Below are positions 1-8,494 of a stretch of 56,517 nucleotides of DNA, one piece after another. The first letter of the stretch is position 1; the number at the start of each line of letters is the position of its first letter. Below the pieces are notes generated by a model. The model saw nothing but the letters and a program-made list of their open reading frames with translations, had not been told where the DNA came from and searched no databases. Made by a program: the position numbers and the translations under genes. Origin of the DNA: Bacteroidales bacterium (GTDB taxonomy: Bacteria > Bacteroidota > Bacteroidia > Bacteroidales > UBA932); the NCBI GenBank assembly GCA_029010575.1, contig JAQXKS010000006.1, forward strand, positions 1-56,517. Reading direction: 5' to 3'.

Positions 1-1178
1 ACAAGGTCAAAGATATGAGAGAGAGCCACAGGGGTATTCAAATCATCGCATAGTGCATCCATTATTGAACAGACATCACTCTCTATCTCAGGATTAAGGG
101 TATCTCCACCATTGCCCTTGAGATTCTTGTAATCCTTCATCGCCTGCAGAATCCTCTTAAGTCCCTTTTCTGATGCCTGCAGAGCTTCATTACTGAAATC
201 CAAGGTACTGCGATAGTGAGCCTGAAGAATAAAGAACCTGACAGTCATGGGTGAATACGGCTGTGCCAACAAGGGATGTGTCCCGTTGAAGAGTTCATTA
301 AGGGTAATAAAGTTATTAAGGGACTTGCCCATCTTCTGTCCGTTTATGGTAATCAGATTATTGTGCATCCAATATCTGACACCCTGACATCCCCTTGATG
401 CAGTATTCTGGGCAAGCTCACACTCATGATGAGGGAACTGAAGGTCAAGTCCGCCTCCATGAATATCAAATGTCTCGCCGAGATACTTTTCACTCATTGC
501 CGAACACTCAAGATGCCACCCAGGGAAACCGTCACTCCATGGTGAGGGCCACCTCATGATATGCTCAGGAGAGGCCTTTTTCCAAAGTGCAAAATCAAGG
601 GGAGATCTTTTATCCTGAGTTCCATCCAGAGCACGGGTATTGGCAAGCATATCATCAATATTCCTGCCGGAGAGGACTCCGTAATGATACTTTTCGTTAT
701 AAGACCTTACATCGAAATAGACAGATCCGTTGCTTTCATACGCAAAACCGGCATCAATAATCTTCTTGATAACATCTATCTGTTCAATAATATGGCCAGA
801 TGCCCTGGGCTCGATATCGGGAGGCAGTGTATTCAGTTTACGAACTGCATCATGGAAGGCAATCGTATAAGTCTGGACAATCTCCATGGGCTCAAGAGAC
901 TCCAGCTTAGCCTTCTTTGCAATCTTATCATCACCCTCATCCGAATCATGTTCGAGGTGTCCTACATCGGTAATATTCCTTACATAACGGACCTTGTAAC
1001 CCAGATATCTGAAGAGTCTGACCAAAACATCATAGGTGATGGCAGGTCTGGCGTGTCCCAGATGAGGTTCCCCATAGACTGTAGGACCACAAACATACAA
1101 TCCCACCATTTTGGGGTGTACAGGTTTAAACAATTCTTTCCTTCTGCTTAAGGTATTATAAATCTGATAATCTCTCAT
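1..1178 (-). CDS. cysS: Cysteinyl-tRNA synthetase, C-terminal part outside window
   Basis: Charges tRNA-Cys with cysteine in the cytoplasm (class I synthetase). Reading back from the ATG at 1178 gives about 392 residues without a stop, ending at the window edge; family members are near 490, so roughly 100 C-terminal residues are missing. Visible motifs are CGPTVYG at residues 30-36, the HIGH-type signature HLGH at 39-42, the zinc-site segment GWHLECSAM, and the KMSKS-type loop KMGKS at 282-286. The gene follows ssb on the same strand after a 66-base gap that carries a likely promoter. The identification is secure; only the missing end is unknown. Confidence 0.96.
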   Translation of the reverse strand, partial: MRDYQIYNTLSRRKELFKPVHPKMVGLYVCGPTVYGEPHLGHARPAITYDVLVRLFRYLGYKVRYVRNITDVGHLEHDSDEGDDKIAKKAKLESLEPMEIVQTYTIAFHDAVRKLNTLPPDIEPRASGHIIEQIDVIKKIIDAGFAYESNGSVYFDVRSYNEKYHYGVLSGRNIDDMLANTRALDGTQDKRSPLDFALWKKASPEHIMRWPSPWSDGFPGWHLECSAMSEKYLGETFDIHGGGLDLQFPHHECELAQNTASRGCQGVRYWMHNNLITINGQKMGKSLNNFITLNELFNGTHPLLAQPYSPMTVRFFILQAHYRSTLDFSNEALQASEKGLKRILQAMKDYKNLKGNGGDTLNPEIESDVCSIMDALCDDLNTPVALSHIFDL

Positions 1179-1197
1179 AATATTCTGATAAAACATA

Positions 1198-1230
1198 CAA
1201 AGATAAGAATTATCTCCTATCACCCCCAAA
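1198..1230 (-). promoter_or_regulatory. Probable cysS promoter
   Basis: On the minus strand a TTTG (-33 type, 1227-1230) precedes TATCTTTG (-7 type, 1198-1205) by 21 bases, a little more than the usual 19. The -7 element ends 20 bases before the cysS ATG. It suggests cysS can be transcribed independently of ssb. Confidence 0.5.
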
Positions 1231-1244
1231 ATAAGTGGAATTAG

Positions 1245-1568
1245 TTATTCAATGGTTATCTTCGAAGCGAGAACTTCATAGAAAAGCCTCTCTTGACCAT
1301 CCTGATTCTTGTATTTTACTGTTCTCATCTTTCCAACTACATATAGGCACATCCCCTTCCTGATTTTTTCAAAATCGGGCATATCCCTATTCTTCCAGGC
1401 AGATACACTGTGCCAAGTAGTCTCCTCCCTGATGTTTCCCATATGGTCCTTGATAGTTTCATTGGTAGCAATGCTGAATCTGGCAACATAAGACTCCCCC
1501 ACTCTCGAGATCCGGGCATCCTGCCCCACTCGACCTCTCAACTCAATTCGATTTAAAGATCTGTCCAT
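1245..1568 (-). CDS. ssb: Short single-stranded DNA-binding protein
   Basis: OB-fold protein of 107 residues that binds single-stranded DNA. The N-terminal LRGRVGQDARIS, the central VARFSIATNE and the WHSVSAWKNR strand match the SSB family. The protein stops just after the OB fold (ends ITIE), so the flexible tail and acidic tip that recruit repair proteins in ordinary SSBs are absent. It may therefore be an accessory or PriB-like SSB rather than the main replication SSB; short paralogues of this kind occur in Bacteroidota. The ATG at 1568 is the only good start. It lies upstream of cysS on the same strand and is divergent from the small zinc-ribbon gene. Confidence 0.85.
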   Translation of the reverse strand: MDRSLNRIELRGRVGQDARISRVGESYVARFSIATNETIKDHMGNIREETTWHSVSAWKNRDMPDFEKIRKGMCLYVVGKMRTVKYKNQDGQERLFYEVLASKITIE

Positions 1569-1699
1569 AACTACTATAATTAATTCAATGCAAAGGAAGG
1601 AAATAAAAATAGTACCACCCGTATTTTACACACATATACACGTTTAAATATCTTTTTACCAAATAGGTAGTGAGAATGAGATAGGTGAATATTCCTGCA

Positions 1700-1707
1700 T
1701 ACCTTTG
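1700..1707 (+). promoter_or_regulatory. -7 element of the small zinc-ribbon gene
   Basis: TACCTTTG fits the Bacteroidota -7 consensus TAnnTTTG. No clear TTTG lies 19 bases upstream. Transcription would start near 1714, nine bases before the ATG at 1723. This placement argues against the in-frame TTG at 1705 being the start codon, because it lies inside the element. Confidence 0.4.
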
Positions 1708-1722
1708 AAACAAAAATTAAGA

Positions 1723-1920
1723 ATGAAAAGATGTCCGGTGTGCAGCAAGGAATTTAACGGGAGAAGCGACAAAAAATTCTGCTGCGACGAATGCAGAACA
1801 TACTACCACAACACTAAAAAGAGGTCATCCGGAAGCCAAAAGATGGCTCCGGATGACATATTCACCAATACGACTGCCACCTCTGGGTGGGAAGTCATTT
1901 ACTATATGGTAAAGGAGTAA
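1723..1920 (+). CDS. Small zinc-ribbon protein, atypical C-terminus
   Basis: A 65-residue protein starting at ATG 1723. Its first 35 residues carry CPVC and CCDEC around the GRSDKKFC motif, a C4-type zinc ribbon common in short Bacteroidota proteins of unknown role. The homologues I recall run past 100 residues with a basic helical tail; here the ribbon is followed by about 30 residues of unrelated Ser/Thr-rich sequence. That part overlaps a strong hairpin (1824-1857) that looks like the terminator of the convergent glmS gene. The gene may be a 3'-truncated family member whose new end was recruited from terminator DNA. No specific function can be assigned. Confidence 0.6.
   Translation: MKRCPVCSKEFNGRSDKKFCCDECRTYYHNTKKRSSGSQKMAPDDIFTNTTATSGWEVIYYMVKE
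1816..1857 (-). terminator. Probable glmS terminator
   Basis: Arms 1824-1837 and 1845-1857 pair over 13 bp (GTCATCCGG core, one bulged A) around a 7-base loop. Reading on the minus strand, a run of five T at 1816-1820 follows two to three bases after the stem. It lies about 80 bases beyond the glmS stop codon and inside the 3' half of the opposing zinc-ribbon gene. Confidence 0.65.
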
Positions 1921-1938
1921 TTACCTTAAAGGGGGGCT

Positions 1939-3783
1939 CTACTCTACCGTAACTGATTTAGCAAGATTTCTGGGCTGGTCAACATCCCTGCCTTTAGCAA
2001 TGGCAATGTGGTATGCCAGCAACTGGAGAGGAATGGTCGAAAGAAGAGGTACGAAGATTTCATCAGTATCAGGAATTTCAAATGACCAGTCTGATATATT
2101 CTTCACATCCACATCCCCTTCAGTAACGATGGAGATTACCCTTCCCTTACGTGCTTTAACCTCTTCAATATTACTTACGACTTTTTCGTAACGTCCTTTC
2201 TTGGTAGCAATTGCAACCACAGGAAGCTCATCGTCTATCAACGCGATAGGACCGTGTTTCATTTCAGCTGCAGGATAGCCCTCAGCGTGTATATAGGAAA
2301 TTTCCTTGAGTTTTAGAGCGCCTTCAAGAGCCACGGGATAGTTATATGCCCGGCCAAGGTAGATAAAATTGTGCGCATATGTGAAGACTTTGGCTATCTG
2401 TGATATCTTCGCATCGTGTTCAAGAATCCTTTCAATCTTGTCAGGTATTCTCTGAAGTTCTGCAATCAGTTCCGCAAATCTCTCCTGGGGAATGGTACCT
2501 TTTTCCTGTGCCAATGAGAGAGCCAGCAGGGTAAGAGTAGATACCTGAGAGGTGAAAGCCTTTGTCGATGCGACTCCAATTTCAGGACCGGCATGAGTAT
2601 AACAGCCTGAATCGGTTTCACGGGGAATAGACGATCCCACTACGTTGCATATTCCGAAAAGAAAGGCACCATGCTCCTTGGCAAGCTTGATTGCCGCCAG
2701 AGTATCTGCCGTTTCACCCGACTGTGAAATGGCAATCACCACATCATCCGGGTAGATAACAGGGTTTCTGTATCTGAATTCAGAGGCATATTCCACCTCA
2801 ACAGGGATACGTGCAAGCTCTTCGATAAGATACTTTCCGATCAGTCCTGCATGCCAAGATGTACCGCAAGCACAGATGATTATACGCCTTGCATTCAGGA
2901 AACGTTCCCTATTGTCAATGATTCCGGAGAGCTTAACCTGATTGAATTCGGTATTAACACGGCCTTGCATGGATATTCTGAGAGTATCGGGCTGTTCATA
3001 AATCTCCTTCAGCATGAAGTGCGGGAATCCACCCTTTTCGATAGCATCCAGATTGAGTGCAAGCTGCTTGACAACAGGGGTAACTGCGACCTTTGAAAGG
3101 TCTGTGATCCTTACAGCCTTGCCTCTTTCCAGGAACACCACCTGCTCCTCATCTATGTAGATAACCTGCTTTGTATATTCGACAATTGGAGTTGCATCCG
3201 AACCAAGAAAAAATTCATCATCACCCAGACCTACGATAAGGGGGCTGCCCTTCCTTGCGGCTATCAGAACATTGGGATTATTCTTATCAATCACCACAAT
3301 TGCATAGGCACCTATAACACTCTGTAGTGCCAGCGGAACAGCCTCTTCGAGAGATATATTGTGAGAATCCATCATAAACTGTATAAGCTGAATGAGTACT
3401 TCGGTATCAGTATCACTATGAAAATGGTATCCCCTGTTGATTAGCTCAGCCTTGAGGGTTTTATAGTTCTCGATAATTCCGTTGTGTATAAGAGCAAGAT
3501 TCTTATGCTCAGAAAAGTGAGGATGAGCATTTACATCATTGGGTTCTCCGTGTGTTGCCCATCTGGTGTGGGCAATACCAACGGTACCTGAAGTATCCTT
3601 ATCGGCAATAAGGGCTTCAAGTGCGCTGACCTTTCCTTTTGATTTGTAGATGGAAAGGTTGTTATTGTCATTAATGAGGGCGATACCGGCACTGTCATAG
3701 CCTCGGTATTCCAATCTGTGCAAGCCCTTGATAAGAATGGGTGCAGCCTGCTTGCTACCCAAATACGCTACTATTCCACACAT
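1939..3783 (-). CDS. glmS: Glutamine--fructose-6-phosphate aminotransferase (isomerising)
   Basis: Makes glucosamine-6-phosphate from fructose-6-phosphate and glutamine, the first step toward UDP-GlcNAc for peptidoglycan and lipopolysaccharide. The 614 residues match the family length. After Met1, Cys2 is the catalytic nucleophile of the glutaminase domain (MCGIVAYLG), followed by HTRWATHG near 73-80. Two SIS sugar-isomerase domains follow, with SQSGETADT near 355, and the protein ends in LAKSVTVE, as is usual. No glmS ribozyme is seen: only 86 bases separate the start from the divergent PHP gene. A TATCTTTG -7 element lies in that gap. Confidence 0.97.
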   Translation of the reverse strand: MCGIVAYLGSKQAAPILIKGLHRLEYRGYDSAGIALINDNNNLSIYKSKGKVSALEALIADKDTSGTVGIAHTRWATHGEPNDVNAHPHFSEHKNLALIHNGIIENYKTLKAELINRGYHFHSDTDTEVLIQLIQFMMDSHNISLEEAVPLALQSVIGAYAIVVIDKNNPNVLIAARKGSPLIVGLGDDEFFLGSDATPIVEYTKQVIYIDEEQVVFLERGKAVRITDLSKVAVTPVVKQLALNLDAIEKGGFPHFMLKEIYEQPDTLRISMQGRVNTEFNQVKLSGIIDNRERFLNARRIIICACGTSWHAGLIGKYLIEELARIPVEVEYASEFRYRNPVIYPDDVVIAISQSGETADTLAAIKLAKEHGAFLFGICNVVGSSIPRETDSGCYTHAGPEIGVASTKAFTSQVSTLTLLALSLAQEKGTIPQERFAELIAELQRIPDKIERILEHDAKISQIAKVFTYAHNFIYLGRAYNYPVALEGALKLKEISYIHAEGYPAAEMKHGPIALIDDELPVVAIATKKGRYEKVVSNIEEVKARKGRVISIVTEGDVDVKNISDWSFEIPDTDEIFVPLLSTIPLQLLAYHIAIAKGRDVDQPRNLAKSVTVE

Positions 3784-3821
3784 AGTTATAATATTATTAA
3801 GTTTAGAATTTTCCTCTTCAA

Positions 3822-3853
3822 TTTACAAAGATATTCAAATCTGTTTATATTTG
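3822..3853 (+). promoter_or_regulatory. Probable promoter of the PHP-domain gene
   Basis: TATATTTG (3846-3853) is a good -7 element; TTTA at 3822-3825, 20 bases upstream, is a one-mismatch -33 element. Transcription would start about ten bases before the ATG at 3870. Confidence 0.45.
3826..3833 (-). promoter_or_regulatory. glmS: glmS -7 element
   Basis: The minus strand reads TATCTTTG here, 43 bases before the glmS ATG. The -33 region is a poor match. It overlaps the divergent promoter of the PHP gene, so the two genes compete for the same 30 bases. Confidence 0.4.
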
Positions 3854-3869
3854 CTAAAAAATAAAGTTC

Positions 3870-5060
3870 ATGATAAGAAAAATAGCAACCATTATACTGA
3901 AAGCCATCGTTGTACTCATCTCAGTGATAATCACCGCAATTACACTGACGGGTATCTCCCCTGTCTACTCCTTCAGCGCACCCAAACCATTCTCAGGAGA
4001 TAGAATCTATAATCCTTATTCAGACTACGATCCGGCTATTGGATGGAAACGGTGTGTCCTTCACACCCACACAAAGGTTGACAAAGGGATAAACGAATGT
4101 CCATACTATCCTGCAACAGTGCTGTCAGACTACCGTGAACTAGGATACGAAATCGTTGGTTTCTCGAACCATAATGCACTTACCACCCATCCGGAAGATC
4201 CTCTTCTGCAGATAAATGAGTATGAACACGGCTACAATATACTGAAATACCATAAGCTTGTTATCGGTGCTCAAGAGGTGTTACCCTTCGACCAGCTGCT
4301 TCCTATACTCACATCACAGAAACAGTTCATGATAGACATGCTTGCAAAGAAAGGATGCGATATCATCGCATTCAACCATCCCGACAGGACACTCGGAATG
4401 CTGCCTGGAACACTAACCAAAGTTACAGGCTACAGACTCATAGAGGGTCAGAGCAATGATAATACGACACTGCACTACTGGGACGAGGCACTCAGTTCAG
4501 GAATATATGTCCACAATCTTATCAATGATGATAACCATAACTCCAAAGACTCATGGAGCATGGCCAGAAGGTCTTCATTCCTGAACACCCCTACTCCTTA
4601 CTATAAAGATATAAAAAAGTGTCTCATAGATGGAAACTTTTATACAATGAGCACACCTGACTTCGGTGAGGGAGACCACAAGACAAAGGTCCGGGAGAAC
4701 AAGAGGGTTCCGAAAGTAATAGGAATCGGAGCAGATAACGACACTCTCCACATCAAGTTCGACAGGGCGGCAGATTCTATAGTCGCAATAACACAGCAAG
4801 GAAGGAGAGTGGCACGAAGCACATGCTCCAATACCCTCTACCACATCATGGCACCTGATGAACCCTACATAAGATTCACTGCATATTTTCCCGAGCAGAC
4901 AGTAATCTATTCGAATGCCTTCGCAAGATGTTCAGACGGGAACAACCCTTACACGGAAAAGGAGCACCCTGTAAACATTCCACTGACAATACTATACAAT
5001 CTTATGCTTCTAGCTATCGCTGTGCTGGTCATCTATCTAAACATCAGAATATTCAAATAA
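3870..5060 (+). CDS. Membrane-anchored PHP-domain metal-dependent hydrolase
   Basis: A 396-residue protein with a hydrophobic N-terminal segment (about 5-30) and a second near the C-terminus (about 370-391), placing the body outside the cytoplasmic membrane. The body resembles PHP-superfamily phosphoesterases: HTHT at 65-68, SNHN at 99-102, an acidic residue in GAQEV near 136, FNHPDR at 168-173, and further His/Asp residues near 215-222. These are the expected metal ligands. The substrate is unknown; family members hydrolyse phosphoesters. It is monocistronic, divergent from glmS and convergent with glyA, with which it shares a bidirectional terminator. The fold is fairly sure, the function is not. 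Confidence 0.75.
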   Translation: MIRKIATIILKAIVVLISVIITAITLTGISPVYSFSAPKPFSGDRIYNPYSDYDPAIGWKRCVLHTHTKVDKGINECPYYPATVLSDYRELGYEIVGFSNHNALTTHPEDPLLQINEYEHGYNILKYHKLVIGAQEVLPFDQLLPILTSQKQFMIDMLAKKGCDIIAFNHPDRTLGMLPGTLTKVTGYRLIEGQSNDNTTLHYWDEALSSGIYVHNLINDDNHNSKDSWSMARRSSFLNTPTPYYKDIKKCLIDGNFYTMSTPDFGEGDHKTKVRENKRVPKVIGIGADNDTLHIKFDRAADSIVAITQQGRRVARSTCSNTLYHIMAPDEPYIRFTAYFPEQTVIYSNAFARCSDGNNPYTEKEHPVNIPLTILYNLMLLAIAVLVIYLNIRIFK

Positions 5061-5064
5061 TATC

Positions 5065-5103
5065 AAAAAAAAGGTCGGTAAATTGTTCTATAATTTACCG
5101 ACC
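5065..5103 (-). terminator. Bidirectional terminator between the PHP gene and glyA
   Basis: A perfect 12-bp stem (5073-5084 with 5092-5103) around a 7-base loop. On the minus strand it is followed by eight T (5065-5072), so it is a strong intrinsic terminator for glyA. The plus-strand transcript of the PHP gene would also fold it. Confidence 0.8.
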
Positions 5104-5126
5104 CAAATAATATTGTTTATAAAATG

Positions 5127-6407
5127 CTACCAGATGTTAAGCGGACGGCCTGCCATAAGTGAGCGGGCAGCTGTCTTTACCTCTTCAATAACAGCTTCAT
5201 TATCTATATTGCTGAGAACCTTGTCAACGAGTTCGACGATAGTTTCCATATCTTTTTCAACAAGACCTCTTGAGGTAACTGCAGGGGTACCTACGCGGAT
5301 ACCTGATGTTGTAAAAGGTGTACGGCTATCGAAAGGAACCATATTCTTGTTTAGGGTGATATCTGCCCTTACGAGAGTCTTTTCAGCAAGTTTTCCGGTA
5401 AGTTCAGGAAACTTAGAGCGAAGGTCGATCAACATTACATGATTGTCTGTACCGTTAGAAACAATCTTATAACCCCTATCCATGAAAGCTTTTGCCATTG
5501 CAGCAGCATTCTTCTTGACCTGAAGCTGATATTCCTTGAACTCAGGCTGGAGAGCTTCATAGAAAGCGACAGCTTTAGCTGCAATACAGTGTTCCAGAGG
5601 ACCACCCTGGATTCCTGGGAATACAGCCGAGTTGATGATTGCTGACATCTTCTTGATTTCACCCTTAGGAGTCTTGAGTCCCCAAGGATTATCGAAGTCC
5701 TTACCAATGAGGATGATACCTCCTCTGGGACCACGAAGGGTCTTGTGTGTGGTAGAGGTAACGATATGAGCATACTTAACAGGATTATCGAGGAGACCTG
5801 CCGCAATAAGACCTGCAGGGTGAGCCATATCTACCATGAAGATGGCACCTACTTTGTCTGCGATTGATCTCATTCGAGCCCAATCCCATTCACGAGAGTA
5901 TGCAGAGGCACCACCTACGATAAGCTTGGGTTTGCACTCGAGAGCGATTCTTTCCATTTCATCGTAGTCAACGAGTCCGGTCTCTTCGTTAAGCTTGTAA
6001 GCAACGGGATGATAAACCATACCAGACATATTGACGGGAGAACCATGTGTGAGGTGTCCACCATGAGCCAAATCAAGACCCATAAATGTATCTCCAGGTT
6101 TCAGACAAGCCTGAAATACAGCCATATTAGCCTGAGCACCAGAGTGAGGTTGAACATTAGCGTATTCTGCACCGAAGAGCTCTTTAAGTCTGTCGATTGC
6201 AAGCTGTTCAACCTGGTCTACCACTTCACATCCGCCATAGTAGCGTGCTCCGGGATAGCCCTCAGCATATTTGTTTGTAAGGCAAGAACCCAAAGCCTCC
6301 ATTACATTGTCCGAAACAAAGTTCTCAGAGGCAATCAGTTCGATACCATGAAGCTGACGGTTTTCCTCTTTTTTGATAAGTTCTGCTATTTGTAAATCTT
6401 TTTTCAT
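5127..6407 (-). CDS. glyA: Serine hydroxymethyltransferase
   Basis: PLP enzyme that interconverts serine and glycine and loads one-carbon units onto tetrahydrofolate. The start is the ATG at 6407 ([15 protein letters not shown]), giving 426 residues; an upstream in-frame extension to 6464 runs through the divergent promoter region and is unlikely to be translated. Typical features are [10 protein letters not shown], the YPGARYYGG segment, and the PLP lysine in [12 protein letters not shown]. The gene stands alone, divergent from a TrmH-type gene, and ends at a strong terminator. Confidence 0.97.
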   Translation of the reverse strand: MKKDLQIAELIKKEENRQLHGIELIASENFVSDNVMEALGSCLTNKYAEGYPGARYYGGCEVVDQVEQLAIDRLKELFGAEYANVQPHSGAQANMAVFQACLKPGDTFMGLDLAHGGHLTHGSPVNMSGMVYHPVAYKLNEETGLVDYDEMERIALECKPKLIVGGASAYSREWDWARMRSIADKVGAIFMVDMAHPAGLIAAGLLDNPVKYAHIVTSTTHKTLRGPRGGIILIGKDFDNPWGLKTPKGEIKKMSAIINSAVFPGIQGGPLEHCIAAKAVAFYEALQPEFKEYQLQVKKNAAAMAKAFMDRGYKIVSNGTDNHVMLIDLRSKFPELTGKLAEKTLVRADITLNKNMVPFDSRTPFTTSGIRVGTPAVTSRGLVEKDMETIVELVDKVLSNIDNEAVIEEVKTAARSLMAGRPLNIW

Positions 6408-6411
6408 ATTT

Positions 6412-6442
6412 TTTGATATTGTCAATTCGGTGAATAACTTTG
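6412..6442 (+). promoter_or_regulatory. Promoter of the TrmH-family gene
   Basis: TTTG (6412-6415), 19 bases, TAACTTTG (6435-6442): a full match to the Bacteroidota housekeeping promoter. The expected start near 6449 leaves a 27-base leader before the ATG. A 6-bp dyad (TAACTT/AAGTTA, 6435-6450) overlaps the -7 element. Confidence 0.75.
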
Positions 6443-6475
6443 CGAAGTTACAAAAAATAATCACTAAACAATCAA

Positions 6476-7030
6476 ATGTTCAGAAAATTATTAAACAATG
6501 AGTTGGGAAGACCCGCACTTGACGAGTATAAAGAGTTGGAAAAGCGTCCTATAACTATAGTATTGGACAACATCAGGAGCCGACACAATATAGGCTCCGC
6601 TTTCAGAACTGCAGATGCCTTCAGAATAGAGAGGATTATCCTTTGTGGAATCTCCTCCACTGAACCAGCCGCACAAGTGCACAAATCAGCTCTGGGTGCA
6701 GAATTTTCCGTAGAGTGGAGATACTTCGAGAAGACAACAGATGCAGTGGCTCACCTGAAAGAGCAGGGATATACCATACTCAGCGTGGAACAAGCTGAAG
6801 ATTCTGTCACCCTTGACAGCTTTATATCCCGAAAAAGGGAGATACATGACGAAAAATACGCCGTAATACTCGGTAATGAAGTACACGGCGTAGACCAGAA
6901 TGCAGTGAACATGAGCGATTGGGTTATTGAGATCCCCCAATATGGCACCAAACACTCCCTGAATGTTTCAGTGGCACTGGGGATAGTACTCTATAACATC
7001 GCTTCGCTATTCCCGATCAAGGATTCATAA
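6476..7030 (+). CDS. TrmH (SpoU) family RNA 2'-O-methyltransferase
   Basis: A 184-residue SPOUT-class methyltransferase. It carries the three SpoU motifs: an N-terminal [16 protein letters not shown] (motif 1), [11 protein letters not shown] near 132 (motif 2) and [17 protein letters not shown] (motif 3), which together form the knotted SAM site. Its target, tRNA or rRNA ribose, cannot be decided from sequence; the length fits tRNA-type TrmH proteins. It has its own promoter, is divergent from glyA, and its 3' end overlaps the convergent TPR gene by 14 bases. Confidence 0.9.
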   Translation: MFRKLLNNELGRPALDEYKELEKRPITIVLDNIRSRHNIGSAFRTADAFRIERIILCGISSTEPAAQVHKSALGAEFSVEWRYFEKTTDAVAHLKEQGYTILSVEQAEDSVTLDSFISRKREIHDEKYAVILGNEVHGVDQNAVNMSDWVIEIPQYGTKHSLNVSVALGIVLYNIASLFPIKDS

Positions 7031-7295
7031 GATCCGTATTCACAAATCTGAGAATATCATATATTGATTCCACTGCTGCCGCTGCAGGGCCACAAGGGTC
7101 CAGCAGTTTAGACTTGTTATATGCGTTGATGGCCTCTCCCCACATTTCCATCCTTCTATAGATTCCTCCGAGAAGGAACCACGCAGATGAATTGTCAGGT
7201 TCTTTTGCGAGAAGAGCCTGTAAATCCTCCCGAGCCTTGTCGAGATGTCCTTGAGCGATCAAACGCTCGATTTCAGTAATTTTCTGATTGCCCAT
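7017..7295 (-). CDS. Small tetratricopeptide-repeat protein
   Basis: A 92-residue protein with two TPR-like helical hairpins (about 8-36 and 37-68; for example AWFLLGGIYRRMEMWGEAINAYNKS is split across the second). TPR repeats mediate protein-protein contacts; no enzyme motif is present and no signal peptide is seen. It is the last gene of the rnf run, ten bases after rnfA, which suggests co-transcription and perhaps a role in Rnf assembly; that link is inference from position only. Confidence 0.75.
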   Translation of the reverse strand: MGNQKITEIERLIAQGHLDKAREDLQALLAKEPDNSSAWFLLGGIYRRMEMWGEAINAYNKSKLLDPCGPAAAAVESIYDILRFVNTDLMNP

Positions 7296-7305
7296 TGATA
7301 TATAT

Positions 7306-7905
7306 TTAAACTAATCCACTGAATCCCATAAATGCCATCGCCAGAATACCGGCCGTAATCAAAGCGATAGGAATACCTTTGAACGATGCAGGAACGCCTA
7401 CTATTTCGAGTTGCTCCCTTATACCGGCAAAAATCACCATTGCCAGACCGAAACCAAAGGCACTTGCAAGCGCATAGACCACTGACTCTCCCATATTCAA
7501 AATATGAGCTTCAGAGCCGAATGTAAACTCCTTTGTGACCACCATAATAGCAACGCCCAAAACAGCACAGTTGGTAGTAATTAGAGGAAGGAAAATTCCC
7601 AGAGCCTGATAAAGAGCAGGCGAAATCTTTTTCAAAACAATCTCTACCATCTGGACCAAAGCTGCAATAACGAGAATGAAAGAGATGGTCTGCATATACT
7701 CTATTCCAAGAGGAACAAGCACATAATGCTGGAGAAGGTATGTAACCATGGTAGAAAGCGCCATCACGAACATAACAGCTGCCGACATGCCCAGAGCCGT
7801 ACTCACTTTATTAGAGACTCCCAAGAAGGGGCATATCCCCAAAAACTGTGAAAGCAGTATATTGTTTACAAAGACTGCTGATATTATTATAATAAGGATT
7901 TCCAT
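7306..7905 (-). CDS. rnfA: Rnf electron transport complex subunit A
   Basis: Integral membrane subunit of the ferredoxin:NAD+ oxidoreductase that couples electron flow to Na+ or H+ movement. At 199 residues with six hydrophobic segments, it matches the RnfA/NqrE family: the N-terminal VNNILLSQFLGICPFLGVS and the central ITTNCAVLGVA carry the paired cysteines that hold the intramembrane iron-sulfur cluster with RnfE. It is the last subunit of the rnfBCDGEA run, one base after rnfE. Confidence 0.95.
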   Translation of the reverse strand: MEILIIIISAVFVNNILLSQFLGICPFLGVSNKVSTALGMSAAVMFVMALSTMVTYLLQHYVLVPLGIEYMQTISFILVIAALVQMVEIVLKKISPALYQALGIFLPLITTNCAVLGVAIMVVTKEFTFGSEAHILNMGESVVYALASAFGFGLAMVIFAGIREQLEIVGVPASFKGIPIALITAGILAMAFMGFSGLV

Positions 7906-7906
7906 A

Positions 7907-8494
7907 CTATTTCATTCTTTCTGTTATCTTTCTGAAAATTACCATCAGGTAACCGAGGACTATAAAAGCACCCGGTGCAAGAACAAAAGCCAACGCACCA
8001 TCACCGTTAAAGATCTTCATATCGAAAATCGAGAGATTCCCGAGCAGTTCTCTGACAAGCCCTATGACTGTAAGTGAAAGGGTAAATCCCAGACCGATAC
8101 CAATACCGTCAAGAGCCGAATCGAGGGCGTTGTTCTTGTTTGCAAAAGCCTCAGCACGTCCCAACACGATACAGTTCACTACAATCAGAGGAATAAAGAG
8201 ACCCAATGTTTCATACAACGAAGGTAGGAAAGCCTGCATAAGAAGCTGAAGCAGTGTTACAAACGATGCAATAATAACAATGTAGGAAGGTATCCTCACC
8301 TTAGCCGGAATAAGACCGGCTACCAAAGAAATGACCACATTTGAAAGGATCAGGACAAAAGTGGTGGCAAGTCCCATTCCCATACCATTAATGGCAGAAG
8401 TGGTAGTTCCAAGAGTTGGACACATACCCAATACAAGGACAAATGTAGGATTCTCCTTGATAATTCCTTTTGTTATAATAGACAATCTGCTCAT
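7907..8494 (-). CDS. rnfE: Rnf electron transport complex subunit E
   Basis: A 195-residue membrane subunit, paralogous to RnfA in inverted topology. It shows NPTFVLVLGMCPTLG at the start and IPLIVVNCIVLGRAEAFA in the middle, holding the conserved cysteines. It overlaps rnfG by four bases and is followed directly by rnfA, the standard tail of an rnf operon. Confidence 0.95.
   Translation of the reverse strand: MSRLSIITKGIIKENPTFVLVLGMCPTLGTTTSAINGMGMGLATTFVLILSNVVISLVAGLIPAKVRIPSYIVIIASFVTLLQLLMQAFLPSLYETLGLFIPLIVVNCIVLGRAEAFANKNNALDSALDGIGIGLGFTLSLTVIGLVRELLGNLSIFDMKIFNGDGALAFVLAPGAFIVLGYLMVIFRKITERMK

Noticed and set aside
561-1151. Plus-strand frame of 196 codons inside cysS
   Set aside because: Antisense to clear cysS motifs; composition follows the codon pattern of the opposite gene.
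3784-3869. glmS ribozyme or riboswitch
   Set aside because: The leader is too short for the known ribozyme core and shows no matching stems.
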